64,000 nt of DNA, taken from Chrysopilus asiliformis (lineage: Eukaryota > Arthropoda > Insecta > Diptera > Rhagionidae). Positions 34,441-46,440 of this stretch are shown piece after piece. The position numbers and the translations under genes were made by a program. The DNA lies in contig OZ035962.1 of assembly GCA_964034945.1 (NCBI GenBank), positions 16,487,388 to 16,551,387 of the forward strand. Direction: 5' to 3'. Under the pieces are notes generated by a model. The model was not told where the DNA came from. It worked only from the letters and a program-made list of their open reading frames with translations, and searched no databases. Positions within the stretch are counted from its first letter, which is position 1. The number at the start of each line of letters is the position of its first letter.

Positions 34441-34650
34441 TTTGACCAAATACTAGAAATCATTGTTCAAATAGCTGAGGTGAGTTGGTTTATTGTAAAA
34501 TCTCTCTGAATTTCTTTTGTTATGTAATGATTGTGAATTTCAATCATATGTCGAAAGAGTTTTAATGGACTTTTTAGTAAAATCAATTTATAGAAAAAAT
34601 CTGAAATTTTTAAATTTTCTCATGTAGAAATTCAAACAATTTTGTTTTTA

Positions 34651-35045
34651 AAAGCTTTTATTTAGCTTGCCTTCGTGTTTGTTTGTCTGTTTGTTTGTCA
34701 GATTCAAATCTTGCAATCCAATCTTGGCTCACTTCGACTCATCCGATTGACTTGAAATTTTGCACACATACGTAAGTCCGATGACAATACTATATTTTCA
34801 TTACATCGTTATTTTAAGGATAAGGAAAGGTCCTGTAAAGATAACGTGATTATCCTTTTCCTCAAATTTTCCGGAAAAAATCTCATGTGGGTTTTTTGTG
34901 CTCGCTGAGTACGGTTTTGATGTTAAGAAGTCTGTAAGGATAACGGAAGGGCCTGTTACGATAATCTGATTATCCTTTTCATTTTGGATTTTTGGTCATA
35001 CTTATCTAGTACAAAATGACTAAAAAGGATAAACTAAAAAAAAAT
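34651..35045 (+). repeat. Interspersed repeat family B, copy 1
   Basis: Begins TTATTTAGCTTGCCTTCGTG, then a TGTTTGTCTGTTTGTTTGTC tract, ATCCGATTGACTTGAAATTT, CGTAAGTCCGATGACAA and two tandem units ending GATTATCCTTTTC. It closes with GACTAAAAAGGATAAA and an A-rich tail. Copies at 48905-49335 (inverted) and 63470 to the window end. The A-rich 3' tail resembles retroposed or Helitron-linked repeats; class uncertain. Confidence 0.75.
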
Positions 35046-35049
35046 AAAA

Positions 35050-35465
35050 AAAACATAACAAAAGCTATAATTGCCAATTTGGCAATCATTGGAGACCCGT
35101 ATGGTGACATTCGTATCAAAATTCGAACAGTTATACCAAAATTCCACTTTCAAGTCAAACTTTCCAATAAGATTTTTTTAAATTTATTCCAATCGGATTT
35201 TGATGTATGGATTTTACGAAAAACGGATCCACGCAAAATTTCAAGTCTCTAGCTCAATCCGTGCGCCCGCAATCCGCGCCACAGACGGACGGACAGACAG
35301 ACAGACGGACAGACAGACAGACGGACGGACATGCAGAAATTAAATATTTTTATCATTCTAAACACACTGGTGTAATTCATTTTTTTGTGCGATGACGGGA
35401 TCTTGGCGTTACAAACGGTAAGGCAAAGTTAATATACCCTTTGGTTTCACCGTACGGGTATAAAA
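35050..35465 (-). repeat. Interspersed repeat family A, copy 2, inverted
   Basis: Read on the minus strand it has TACCCGTACGGTGAAACCAA, TTGCCTTACCGTTTGTAACG and the (GTCT)n tract, ending at AGCTTTTGTTATG. It abuts the A-rich tail of the family B copy, so one may have inserted next to or into the tail of the other. Confidence 0.75.
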
Positions 35466-37909
35466 AACATTCTACCAGCGTGTATATGTGGGAAAGTCAC
35501 ATAGCGTTTTCTTGTTTAAAAAACACATTTTAACGATCCATTGCAAGCTAACGGGCCGCAAAAAGAAATTATCATCAGCCGATACCTCCCCCATTATTAA
35601 TGGATAATGCTTGGTCTCTACCATTATCCAAGGTGACATCTTCAACCCACGATCCGAACTAAACAGTAAAGTTTAGTAGGTGCAATAATTGTCGTTTCAA
35701 GATCTCTTCTAGCTTGTTTTGAGCTAAACTTATGGCGATTGTTTGCAATTTTGTTCGAGAGTGAGAAAGGCGATTTTGTTAAAGTTTTTTTTATTAAAAT
35801 GGTCTAAAGTCCTAATTTTTTTCTTAAATTTAAATAAAATTTGAAGAACTTTACTTTCGACTTTTCGTCGAATAAGAGAATAAAATAAAATAATTATTAG
35901 AAAACTCTTTTTAACCTTCGTCCCAGTTTTATTACAACAAAATTTTAAGGATTTAATTAAATCGTGGTTTGCGTTTATTTCCCGAAATATTAGTTTTCTG
36001 AAGAAGTTTTTCGAAGGTAAACAGAACTAAATTTCAATAACTTCTTAATACCATGCACAATCAGAAGGATTCTGGTTTAGTCACTAAAAGTATTATTGGA
36101 ATATTACGATTAAAGTGAAGCCCATGGTAGAATTTATGGACTTTGAAAATGAACACAATCTGGCAGTTGGAAAATTTCCATTTAAATGCAAAATATTAAT
36201 ACTGCTATAAAATATTAATACTGGGAAATTTTCAAAGTTACAAAACGTTGTTGGGACAAAGAAATTCAATTAAACTGGGAAAATCGATGGGAATATTTTT
36301 TTCTCAGAATGGAATCAGACTTAAATTTTCCATTTTTTTTGTCAACTAAAAGTTTTCTTTCTTCTCGGTTCTATTCTTTAAAAGAAAAGAGGAATTACCT
36401 GGTCCTTTTTCCGTTCCGATCGAATAGCGATTTCAAAGGATATGCCCGTTGGCAGTGAATGAATTGATTTTATTCCGATTTTCCATTTTCTTTTCGTTCA
36501 TTTCGATTTTTTTCCTGTTAATATTTCGATTCTTTTACGAATTTCTAGAATGTCATTTTCGTTTCATTTGAAGTTTCGTTGATCTAAAAAAGGCCTTGAT
36601 TTATTTATGACGTAGTCCCCCCGTAGATCAAACAGTCGTTTAGAATGAAATTAGAGAAAAAGATTTGATTGATTGATAGCGGTTTGGCCCTAAAATTGAT
36701 TAAATATAGATTGGCAGTGACAGAAAAATAAAAAGTTATCCTGAAACCTTAATTTGGAAATGGTACGACCCGACTTGGGTTGTTGCTTCTTTGCAATTTA
36801 TCTGAATTTAGGTACTATTAACCTCTTTTAATTAAATCTAATTTGCTTCAATTTCGAATAATTAAATGGACTTTATTGTGAAATTTTTAGAGGAGAAGGA
36901 AATTTATTCCAATTTAGGCGGTTTTTTTTAAAATGAGGAAGGCTATGTAATACTCCAGAGTTTATTTACATTCCTTTTTGTTTTGAGCAAAATTACTCTT
37001 CGTAGGCACTTAGCTTCTAATTGAATTAAATTTTCCAATTAAATATAGAGACTGAAATTCATTTGCTAAATTGCAAAAACTATTCCAAAAGTAACATTTA
37101 AAGCTAATACTATCTATAAATACGAAACGACATACCTGCTAAACTGAAAATTATTTAAATTTTCATTTATGAAATTTAATTTGGGCCCAGAATTAGATAT
37201 AATTCTGATATAAATTCCATAGCGTATCTCTGCAGAAGCGATGTTGAATAAAATCTAATAATTAAGTTGCTGTGATATCTATATTATAAATTACAACAGT
37301 GAAATCTTCACTCCTTATCATCGTCAACATCATCATTTACATCAGTATTATCATCACCATATGTTACTGTTTCTCATTACCAATGCAGCATCCTTTCTGT
37401 CTTTCAATTTTCAGTTCTTGCTCATTAAATTCAATGTTCATGTGCTAAATACACTTTCAACTTTAATGCGAATTACTTGAAATATCGTGTTCGTGTGTGA
37501 ATTCAAGCATTTATTTCGACAAATGGAAAACATCCCTTCCAACAGTTGCTCCGAAATGTTTTTGTTTTTTCACCAAAACGGAAAGCTGCAGGAGGGAAAA
37601 TTTAAAACCTGGCATTAAATATCAATGAAACATTTTCTGTTATTTTATATCCTTTTAAAAAAATGTTCGTAATACGGTGTTGTGAATTATTTAAAAGACT
37701 TCGTGGAAGTAAGGGAAGTTTTTATATATATATTTGTTTGCATATTAAAATGATGCGCATATGATTTGAATACAAGGATATTTTATACCCTATGTGATGG
37801 AAAATAATAGAGAAATCGTGTAATGTTGTTATTCATGACTTTTGTTTCTGCATGTAAATGTAACTCCGATCATTTGCATCCTGGGAGATTTTTAAGTACA
37901 ACAACATCG
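35466..37909. other. Gene-free stretch, 2.4 kb
   Basis: AT-rich. A direct repeat of ATAAAATATTAATACTG-type words at 36190-36230 and CAT/ATC trinucleotide runs at about 37315-37370. No exon recognised. Confidence 0.35.
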
Positions 37910-38458
37910 TTTTTATACCCGTATGGTGAAACCAAAGGGTATATTAGATTTGCCTTACCGTTTGTAACGCCAAGATCCCGTCATCACACACAAAAATGAA
38001 TTACACCAGTGTTTTTAGAATGATAAAAAAAATTGAATTTTGCATGTCCGTCCGTCTGTCCGTCTGTCCATCTGAGGCGCGGATTGCGGGCGCACGGATT
38101 GAGCTAAAGAAATTTGACGCGGATCCGTTTTTCGTAAAATGCGAGGCTAAGTTCATGGGCAAAAATGGGGTGCGGGGGGGGGGGGGGGGGCTGCCCCCCA
38201 TACGAACGAAAACGTTTTTGCGAATATCTCAAAAGCGGTGCATCTTATCAAAAAAGTGCAAGAACAAAAGTTATTTAGATATGATTCTACGTAAAACTTC
38301 CATACATCAAAATCCGATATAAATTTTAAAAAATCTTATTGGAAAGTTTGACTTCAAAGTGGAATTTTAGTACAGCTGTTCGAATTTTGATATGAATATC
38401 ACCATACGGGTGTTCAATAATTGCCAGATTGGCAATTATAGCTTTTGTTATGTTTTAT
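37910..38458 (+). repeat. Interspersed repeat family A, copy 3, with a 17-G run
   Basis: The most complete copy: TACCCGTATGGTGAAACCAA through to TTGCCAGATTGGCAATTATA and AGCTTTTGTTATG. A run of 17 G at 38174-38190 interrupts it; its length may be unreliable. Confidence 0.75.
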
Positions 38459-38460
38459 AC

Positions 38461-38735
38461 TCCATATTAGAATCTATATTAGATTTCGCATACCGTTTTT
38501 AACGCAAAAATGAACTGCACCATTGTGTGGGGGATGACAAAGGAAAGTTTAGTGCAAACTGATTCCCGCATGTTCGTCCGTCTGCCTATCTGTCCGTCCG
38601 CCGGCCGGTCCGTTAACACCATAACTTTCGGAAGAATTGAGCTAGAGACTTGAATTTGTTTTGAAGTCGCGTAAATGGCAACGCTAAGTTTTTGAACTGG
38701 TAAAATCAGACCATTACTTCCCCGAAGTTTACATT
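38461..38735 (+). repeat. Interspersed repeat of the 7179 type, third copy
   Basis: ATTAGATTTCGCATACCGTT, TGAACTGCACCATTGTGTGG, a CCGTCTGCCTATCTGTCCG tract and GAATTGAGCTAGAGACTTGA follow in the usual order, directly after family A copy 3. Confidence 0.6.
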
Positions 38736-38925
38736 TTTTTAAATTTCCTAAAAACTGACCGAGACTATTGGTCAATTTCAATACAAAGCATCTTGCATTT
38801 ACGGTCGTATTCATTTTCTGTTTTTTTTTTCGAATAAATGTTATTAAGCATCTAAAGACCATTTATCCGTAATTTTCTTGGACAGCGTTTAGAAGTTGGT
38901 AAATTTCGGAGAAAATCCGAAATAC

Positions 38926-39189
38926 ATATCTGTACCCCAGAGGTAAACTGTCGTAACTGGCATTTTGCAAATTTTACAGGAGAGCCATTTTTAGTTCGGA
39001 ATTGCAAACTTTTTATTGTGTATGATTTTCGGTAATTATTGAAACTTTTGTAGTTTATTTTATTTTAGGACATTATTTAAACAAAATATTAGTTGATATA
39101 ATATATACGTCCCCACAATGTAGTTACAACAATAACCCCAAAATCGCAGTTTTGGCAGTTACGACAGTTTACCTCTGGGGTACAGATAT
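38926..39189. mobile_element. MITE with ATATCTGTACCCCAGAGG ends
   Basis: ATATCTGTACCCCAGAGG and the following AACTGTCGTAACTG on the left are repeated inverted on the right, about 36 bp with one or two mismatches. 264 bp, no coding capacity. Superfamily unknown. Confidence 0.7.
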
Positions 39190-39193
39190 AAAC

Positions 39194-39524
39194 TTTAAAT
39201 ATTTGTAATTCCTAAACGGTGCAACCGATTAAGGTCAAATTGACCATTTTGGAGACGTAATTATATATTCTTTTTTGTTTCTTTAACGCCTATGCGAGAA
39301 GGGCTTTTTCTGTGGAGTTATTAACTTTTTTCTACTTTAACCTGAAATTTTTCGGGATTCAAAGATTCAAAAAAATATTACCAAAGTAAAAAAAACCACC
39401 TCTGCCATAGGGTTTAAAAAACAAATAAAGTATTTGTTTTTTGAAAATAATATTTAATTACCTTTCCAAAATGGTCAATTTGACCTTAATCGGTTGAACC
39501 TTTTAAGAGTTACAAATGTTTAAA
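39194..39524. mobile_element. MITE with 70-bp inverted ends around AACCGATTAAGGTCAAATTG
   Basis: The left end contains CAACCGATTAAGGTCAAATT then GACCATTTTGGA. The right end is the inverse with few changes, and pairing extends outward to TTTAAAxATTTGTAA. About 331 bp, non-coding. It lies four bases from the preceding MITE. Confidence 0.7.
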
Positions 39525-39749
39525 ATTTCCATGCTTTCGGCTTTGCTACGAATTTTACCAACTCTTAAACGCCGGGCGCCGTTCGTGTCCAAAAAATACG
39601 GGTACGGGTGACTTGTCTTTAGATGCTTGAGAACGTACAATTGAAAAAATAAGAAAGTGAATATGACTGTAAACGCAAGATGTTTTGATTTGAAATTGAC
39701 AAATAGTTCGGCTCAGTTTTTAGGAAATAAACAATTTTAAATTTGGAAT

Positions 39750-41635
39750 CTCTAAAGGCATGGATACACCTTTTTGATTTTTTTTTTGAAATTGTGTCAG
39801 GATTATCACGGAACTGACAACTTTTCCACACTAGCCGCTTCAAAAAATTCAAAAAAAAAAATCTTTGGTACATTATCCGTCTATCCTACTGGAGAGGTTG
39901 AAAACACTACTAGTGCACGAGTATAAAATTTGGTACATGCTTTTAACAGGTTTTAGTCCAAAATTTATAACAGCTTTTGCAATTCAAACTCGTAATGTTA
40001 TGTAAATTTTTCTAGTGTTGATTGGTTAAGAATTTTACCTAATATTTTTAAACTTTTCACAAAATTCTAATTCATTATGTGGAATAAACCACCTCAAAAT
40101 GTTAAGACAAAGTTGTATTAAAACACGATTAATTTGATTTGTACAAATGTGAATTTGATTTGTACAAATGTGAATTTGATTTGTACAAATGTGAGGCTCA
40201 TTTGGAAAATAGTGAATTTGATGGAATAAAGTTTGTATTTGGATTGAAAAAAAAGTAATATAGAATTTTTTTTATAGATTCTATAATAAAAAAAACCTTT
40301 TTTAGAAAAAAGTCTATACATTTTTTATCAGCTGAAATTCAAGAACCTAGATTAGTTACCTTTATCCAAGTTTTTACAAACTTGAAATAAACATTGAAAT
40401 TTATGCAACATCATTAACAATAATAACATATACTGACATTAATGGCACTGTGATGGAAATGGTGATGGTATAAAACAAGAAAAATTCATGTAAAACAACA
40501 GAATTTTCAGTTGAAATTACCTTACTACACCTTGGCGAATTCTAGTATCCTTTTACAAATTCCAGGAATGGAAATATTTCATCGTCAGCGCGAAGACGCA
40601 ACAACGATGATAATAGTAATATACAGGTGGATATTCAAATTCCATATTGTTTCATTGAAGTTGATAGCATCGCAAATATGAGAGAATTTCGCGGTTTTAA
40701 GTACAGAACACTAAAAAGTCAGGATATATACTCGTAATTGTAAGGATCGCTCCAGAACCCACTACGGATACCTATATGGAACCACTCCGCTACGCATCAT
40801 CACTTTGAAAAATAACCATAAAACTGAAATACGAAAAATAAACTACTTAACGGAACCACAATAAAAAAAAACGAATATTTCGTATATATATTTCAGCACA
40901 AGAGGAATATCAACAGACGAAGAGCTTTTCCGTGCTTAAATGCTTATTTATGGGATTTTTCACGTCAGAATAAATTTCGCGTATAATCATTTACAGGACG
41001 TACTTCTCATACGTTCTCCACACTCGGTTTGGCTAAAAATAATTTCAGCGATGAGCTGAAAAAAGGATAACATCCACAGACAAAAACATCCAACGATTTT
41101 TTTTTAATCTGGTTTTTCCGGCCTTTTTTTACTTTTCCAACTTTTCCTTCAATTATTGGATTGCGTTACTCCTCAAAACGCGAAACACGAAATCACTTTC
41201 TACACACAGGCGATATTAGCAATTTAGTGGAAAAACACTTGAATCAAGATCAGGATAATTCTTATCATTAACGACATCATCAGCATATAATTATCATCAC
41301 TATGAAAATCTAATGAAAAAGGACTTCACTAAGAAAAACTGTTAATGAACTAGGAGGGATTTTCCTTGTTTCTTTCTGTTTTCTTCACTTCCACTCACAT
41401 TTTCACTATCTTAGGAACAATTACAAGAAAAGAACGCAACTAAAAGAAGGACTTTTGTCCTTTTGTGTATAAAGAAGAGCACTTTTTCTACTTGAAATTC
41501 TTGTAGTTCGCTTTTATTTCAATGTTGTTAAAGAGCATAAAAAAGCCTCCTTTAAACGGCAATCCTTCTTGTCTTGTATAAAATCTCAGAAGCGACAAGT
41601 GTTTTTTCACAAATACAAACACGGTTTTTTCTTAC
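39750..41635. other. Gene-free stretch upstream of the promoter candidate
   Basis: AT-rich, with the tandem repeat at 40129. Few repeat signatures from 40500 on, so it may be unique sequence. No exon recognised. Confidence 0.35.
40129..40191 (+). repeat. Tandem repeat, 21 bp x 3
   Basis: GAATTTGATTTGTACAAAT units follow each other three times with almost no variation. Period and short length fit a small minisatellite. Confidence 0.85.
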
Positions 41636-41853
41636 GTTCCAAGTTACAAAATTTCGATATACGAGGATCTCAACGAATATGTAAGTAATTTTCTTAAAAG
41701 TTTTTTCAAATAAAAGCCGAGGATTCTATATATTTATGCACAAATCTTCACTATGAGGATATATTTCCAGACTGAGGACACACAAAAACCGAAAAAAATC
41801 TTTCCGCTGTTGAAAACCGAACGTCTGATCTCGTCTGCTCCAGTTCGGAGTCT
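41636..41853 (-). other. Candidate non-coding first exon
   Basis: From the initiator-like A at 41853 the minus strand runs 218 bases without a single ATG and meets a donor GTAAGA just after 41636. An ATG-free leader ending at a donor is what a 5' UTR exon looks like. It would lie about 39 kb upstream of the TMEM200-like gene on the same strand; the link is inference. Confidence 0.3.
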
Positions 41854-41888
41854 GATAAGGATCCGAGGAAGTGCTCCGCTTTTTTATA
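41822..41888 (-). promoter_or_regulatory. Candidate TATA/Inr/DPE core promoter
   Basis: On the minus strand, TATAAAAA starts at 41888. TTATCAGAC, close to the fly initiator TCAKTY, has its A at 41853. AGACG, a perfect RGWYV downstream element, occupies exactly +28 to +32 relative to that A. TATA-to-initiator spacing (35) is slightly long. No transcript evidence. Confidence 0.35.
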
Positions 41889-41889
41889 C

Positions 41890-42822
41890 CACCATAAACA
41901 GGATTTTTGTGTACATATAGAATGTTTTGCTGGAAATGTGTGTGAAATGCTGGATACGAGAATAAGAAAATGTTCATAGATGAAGGGAAACCTCGTGGAA
42001 AACTCATCTCGCGTGGAAATTTTATCCGAGAGCGTTTTGGTCCATAGAGAGTTCTTTTATTGGAAAAACACTCTCCCGTTGGGAGGCTGAGAAAATTTCA
42101 TTTCCAAGGTCCAGCATTACTGCGAAACGTGAGCAGTGTTTATAATGTTAACCGTCATTGGAAAACTATCCGGATATATTATATAGAAGTATATTGTAAC
42201 GGTTTTTGTAGTTCTTTTTTAAATGTTTGCAAAACTGGGTTGAAAAATTATTTTTTAAGTTTCTTTTAGTCCGTACGAATCAACCCGATGAATACCAGTG
42301 TTTCCTGAAATTTCGAGTTTATTCTATTTTATTGAAGAAAAGGAAATAAAATAAAAATTTTAGCCCGAGGTTTTCCGGGAAAACTATAAATGAATTTCCC
42401 AATTTTCTCGAAACTCAATTGTTGCAAAAATTCGTATCTCGTGAACTGTTATCGTAGATACATGATCTTAAATAAAATAATACTTTAAAATGTGACGAAA
42501 AAAAATCCCTCAAGATATTTCACCGCACAGAAAAACCCCTCCCTTACCACCGATTTAGGGCGTAAAGGAGTTAGAATGTAAGATAGTTTTCCCGTTCGCA
42601 CGTATAAAATACGCTTATTTTATACTCTTCGCTTTATTTTAACGTCATTAAAAATTTTCCCCTTTCCACCTTGCCCTCTCCTCCCATCACAGGCCATTTC
42701 TCAGGTACTAGAACAAAAAAAGATATAAATCCCTAATATAAATCCTTAAAATAAATCCTTAAATTAAATCCTTAAATTTTTTACCGTGTAGGAGACATAT
42801 TTGAGTTTTGATCAGGGATGGG
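41890..42822. other. Gene-free stretch
   Basis: Nothing recognised apart from a threefold AAATCCTTAAA-like repeat near 42730-42780. Confidence 0.35.
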
Positions 42823-42824
42823 TA

Positions 42825-43759
42825 GGGGAGAGTGGGGTTATTGCGAACACCTAAGGGAAAAATGAAATAAAACAAAACCAGATGAAGTTATATAATGTCA
42901 TTTATTACTTAAAGTTTACTTAAACTTATAAACTTTAAATTTTTAAAGTCAACATAGATAAATTTTTAATAGAAAAACAAATATTAATGAAACAAAAAAA
43001 ACTTGGTTTCCGGGATTCCCCACAGCACGTTGGGTAATTACGGACAGTGTTCTAATTTTTTTTGGTCTCTGTCTTTCTTTGGTATTTTCGTGGCATCTGA
43101 AAGATATTTGAGTAGGTATAAATATTTTTTATTAACAACAAGTTCATGTAGGTACAGAGCAGAAAGCAGAGAACAAGCAAAGCAAAACTTCCACATTTAT
43201 ATATAATAGCAATAGTATAGCATGTTTTTATTTATTAACAATGATACTAATCAAAATTCATCATTATTACCATCAGCCCGCAGCAGTCGAATGCTGGAAA
43301 TAAATTATAAAATAAAATATAATAATTTAATTGTTTAGGGGTCAATACCGATGGTCGGGATTACCCCACTGAAATCGTCCACCATTACCCAACACACACA
43401 GTAACACAAAACTATATTTTTATTTGAGGTTAGAATCGCGTGGTTCATGCAGCAAGCCCTTAAAAACATTGTTGAATTGGACTTTAATTCATAAAAAAAA
43501 TTCTGGGTTTCTATATTATACACCTTAAGTATTTTACACATCTTTAACTTTACTCAAAAATTATATTAAATTGTTGAAAAAATATAAAGTTAACATACCT
43601 TGTCCGGTGAGTACGTTTTCACTTCACTACTCTTTGTCTGGCACTTCGTTCGGGATCGACTTACGATTGTATTACTCGAAATATTTTCTATCCTTTTCTA
43701 ACATAGCTAAACGAACGTGTCCGAGATTACCCCACGTCCGTGATCACCCCACTCTCCCC
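42825..43759. mobile_element. TA-GGGGAGAGTGGGGT element with repeated TACCCCAC words
   Basis: TA at 42823-42824 and 43760-43761 flank GGGGAGAGTGGGGT on the left and ACCCCACTCTCCCC on the right, perfect over 14 bp. GGATTACCCCACT, ATTACCCAACA and GAGATTACCCCACG recur inside (about 43358, 43384, 43724), with TTGGGTAATTACGG at 43031. 935 bp, no transposase frame. Confidence 0.7.
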
Positions 43760-43761
43760 TA

Positions 43762-46261
43762 CGTTTCTGCAAAATTTACACTACAACTTGACAAATTAAA
43801 TATTAGTTTATATAAAAATATAATTTGTTATTTTATAAAAAATATCTCAATAACGGTAAAATATTTCGAGAAAATGTAGAGAATTTTAATACCTTTAATT
43901 CTACTTTTAACAGTTTAACTTTTAACAACATAACTTTTAACAACATAAAGAGGATAGCGGGAAAAGACAAAATTGCGGGAAACATTATTCCCTTCAATTC
44001 ATACTATACATCGAACTACTAAAAACCCGATTTTTTTTGAGATAATTGCAAAAAAAACGATTTGTTGGAAAGGACGATATATCTCGATAACGACTAAAGA
44101 TACGCAGTTCTATTAAGATACAAAAATGTGGGAAACTTTATCGTCTCTAATGGGTCTTTCAACAAAGACATAACAATTTTGTATTTAAATAAAACACAGA
44201 ATAATTGAGATATCGGGCTGAAATTTATTCCAGGTGTAGTGGACATGTTGCATTTAAGTATGAAATTCGATGTAGGAAGATCAGCTGGACCTACTTCTGG
44301 TACACTACGGAATCCAATTATCAGCTCATGTATCGCACAACACGATTTTTTTCGCCCCTAATTTTAACATAGCTTTAAACTTATTTGGGGAAGAGCGAAA
44401 TCGATTGGCATATTCGCCTAACTTGATATTCCAACGTAACCAAACTTGGGCGGAATACAGCAGATCATGGGAAACGCACTAACTTCACTCTTGCGTTCGC
44501 CGTAATTCGCCTGCATTCGCCAAATGCGTAAAGCCGGTATAAAAATTTCTTTTTTTTTAAATCGGAACTGGTACAAAAGTCATTAAAGTTTCCACAGACT
44601 GATGCAATTTATTTTCTTCGCAATATGAGATTTCGTACAAAATATCATATTGTCGAGATTAGAAATTTCAAATATTTGAAAAGTCGTTACTTCTATCAAA
44701 TACACATTTAACAGAGGATAAGTTCACATATATTTATGTTTACTTCAAACTCACACCCATTTTCCAATTTTCCAGGAATTTTTGCCAAAGGTCTAGGAAC
44801 TTTAAAGTTCGTTAGAAGTTTGCAACAGGTGGCATGCGCGTATAAATAAAATCGATTCAACATCTCTCTCGCGGCAACCCCCATCCACGCCCCGGACTAT
44901 CGAGAGTTTCTCGAAATTTTACTCACCATTATTATGATTTCTCTCACCACTACAAGTCTATTCACGTAAAGTTCCAAGACGTAATTCATCCTCTACCCCT
45001 TTAGATGGAATTTGTTTGTTTTGAAAGCTGGTACATCTCCCGTACCCGTTAGTATTTCTTACCTTTTTAAAGTTTTATTGGTTCGTTTTATTTACCCAGG
45101 CTTCGTTATTGTTTGTATGTCTGATGAAGAAATGAATGAAAGGATGGAAAAAAACATCCTTTTCGTTTCTTAATTTTATCACCATTTTCTGTAGCGCTGG
45201 CCAGTAAAGGGATCCACGTCCGCATTCAAGTTTAGAAATATTTATGACCGTCTTTATTGTTACATTTTATATTAAATAATGTCAATAAAATTTATTTTGT
45301 ATTGAATTTTTGTTGACGAACTTTTTAACTTTTAACAAATCAAAGAATCCCTCTTTACTGGAAAATGTTCACTGAAACAATGGGAACTTTTGTAGCCATC
45401 GAAGTCCAGCAATCTATGGGATCTAAGAAAAAGTTAAAAATGTTTCATAAATTATTGAGCTTTTGTATAATTATTTTGTCTTAACCTATATTACTATTAA
45501 TATACTTTATATTTTTATGATATATCGATATCATTTCGTCGTTCATCATTTTATTGGACACAAGTTTTATGGTACTTTAATAATTAATTAAGGACCGAAC
45601 TCAATTAACGCGCCTTATTAATACTTTTTTGTTGCTTTTAATATAACGACTATACAAAGAACTGATTTAGATTAATGAGCTTTTGTTCGGCGTAACGAAT
45701 TTTATTCATTAGAATTTCATAACTTTCCCGAATTCGGAATTAATGTCCGAATTGATTTAACTTCGTTTGTGTTAAGTAGAGTTTAAGGGAAAATTCACGG
45801 AATGAGATTTGCGAAATGAATTTGAATTATAAAGATCCATTATAAGATTTTAAAAGTTAAATGAAAAAAGTTTTTCTTTTTCTGACAAAAAAGGTAAATT
45901 ATTAAAATGATTTCTTGCTTCCAATAATTTGAAATGAGATTTTTAGATCAAAGAAAATTAAAAGCAACACGTTTCTTTTTCAAATACAACCTTTTATAAA
46001 TTAAATTGCACTATTTTCACATGATTATCCCTTAGAGCGTGTCTCCATTAGAAATAAATATTGTCTCCTCCATAATCGTGCCAAAAAAAATTTATTTCTG
46101 TAAATCTTTAATGGGCCGATTTTTTTCAGAACATTTCAATGGAAAAAAAACTTTTTTGAAAATACAAAAACGGCGTGCGAATTTAAAAAAATATCAATAG
46201 TGCTCAACACAATACGTTCCTCTGTAATATTTAGTTTCAAAAAAATGTGAAAAATACTTTT
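43762..46261. other. Gene-free stretch, 2.5 kb
   Basis: Near 43790-43870 and 44080-44110, ATATCTCGATAACGG-type phrases recur, as at 16490, so old repeat debris is present. A GC-richer patch lies at 44800-45010, containing TATAAATA at 44841. No exon recognised. Confidence 0.35.
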
Positions 46262-46440
46262 TTTTTCGAATATCTCTTCTCGAATTAATTAAGATACGTA
46301 AAACGGACAGACCGACAAACAGATGCATGGACATTTGCATAATTTTACCTGAATCGAATTTCGTATTGATCAGAAATTTTCCATCTGCCAGTTCTCAAAT
46401 CGGTCTCCGTCATGAATACAATACTTTCTTTCTAAAGCAG
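46262..46440 (+). repeat. Interspersed repeat copy (second of the 19425 type)
   Basis: ACGGACAGACCGACAAACAG, GCATAATTTTACCTGAA and TCGGTCTCCGTCATGAATAC occur in the same order as at 19425-19620. Confidence 0.65.

Larger units (their letters stand above)
38731..39745. repeat. Inverted repeat about 1 kb across, arms about 180-200 bp, with two MITEs in the centre
   Basis: The left arm (38731-38912) and the right arm (39537-39745) share, in inverse order, TTTCCTAAAAACTGA, GTCAATTTCAA, CATCTTGC, AAGCATCTAAAGAC and GCGTTTA followed by AGTTGGTAAA. Similarity is roughly 70% by eye. The space between is filled by the palindromic elements at 38926 and 39194. Confidence 0.65.

Noticed and set aside
40129..40191. 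Three evenly spaced copies considered as a CRISPR-like array
   Set aside because: Units are directly adjacent with no spacers, and the DNA is eukaryotic; it is a short minisatellite.
44841..44848. TATAAATA in a GC-richer patch
   Set aside because: No initiator or downstream element at the right distance and no open frame after it.
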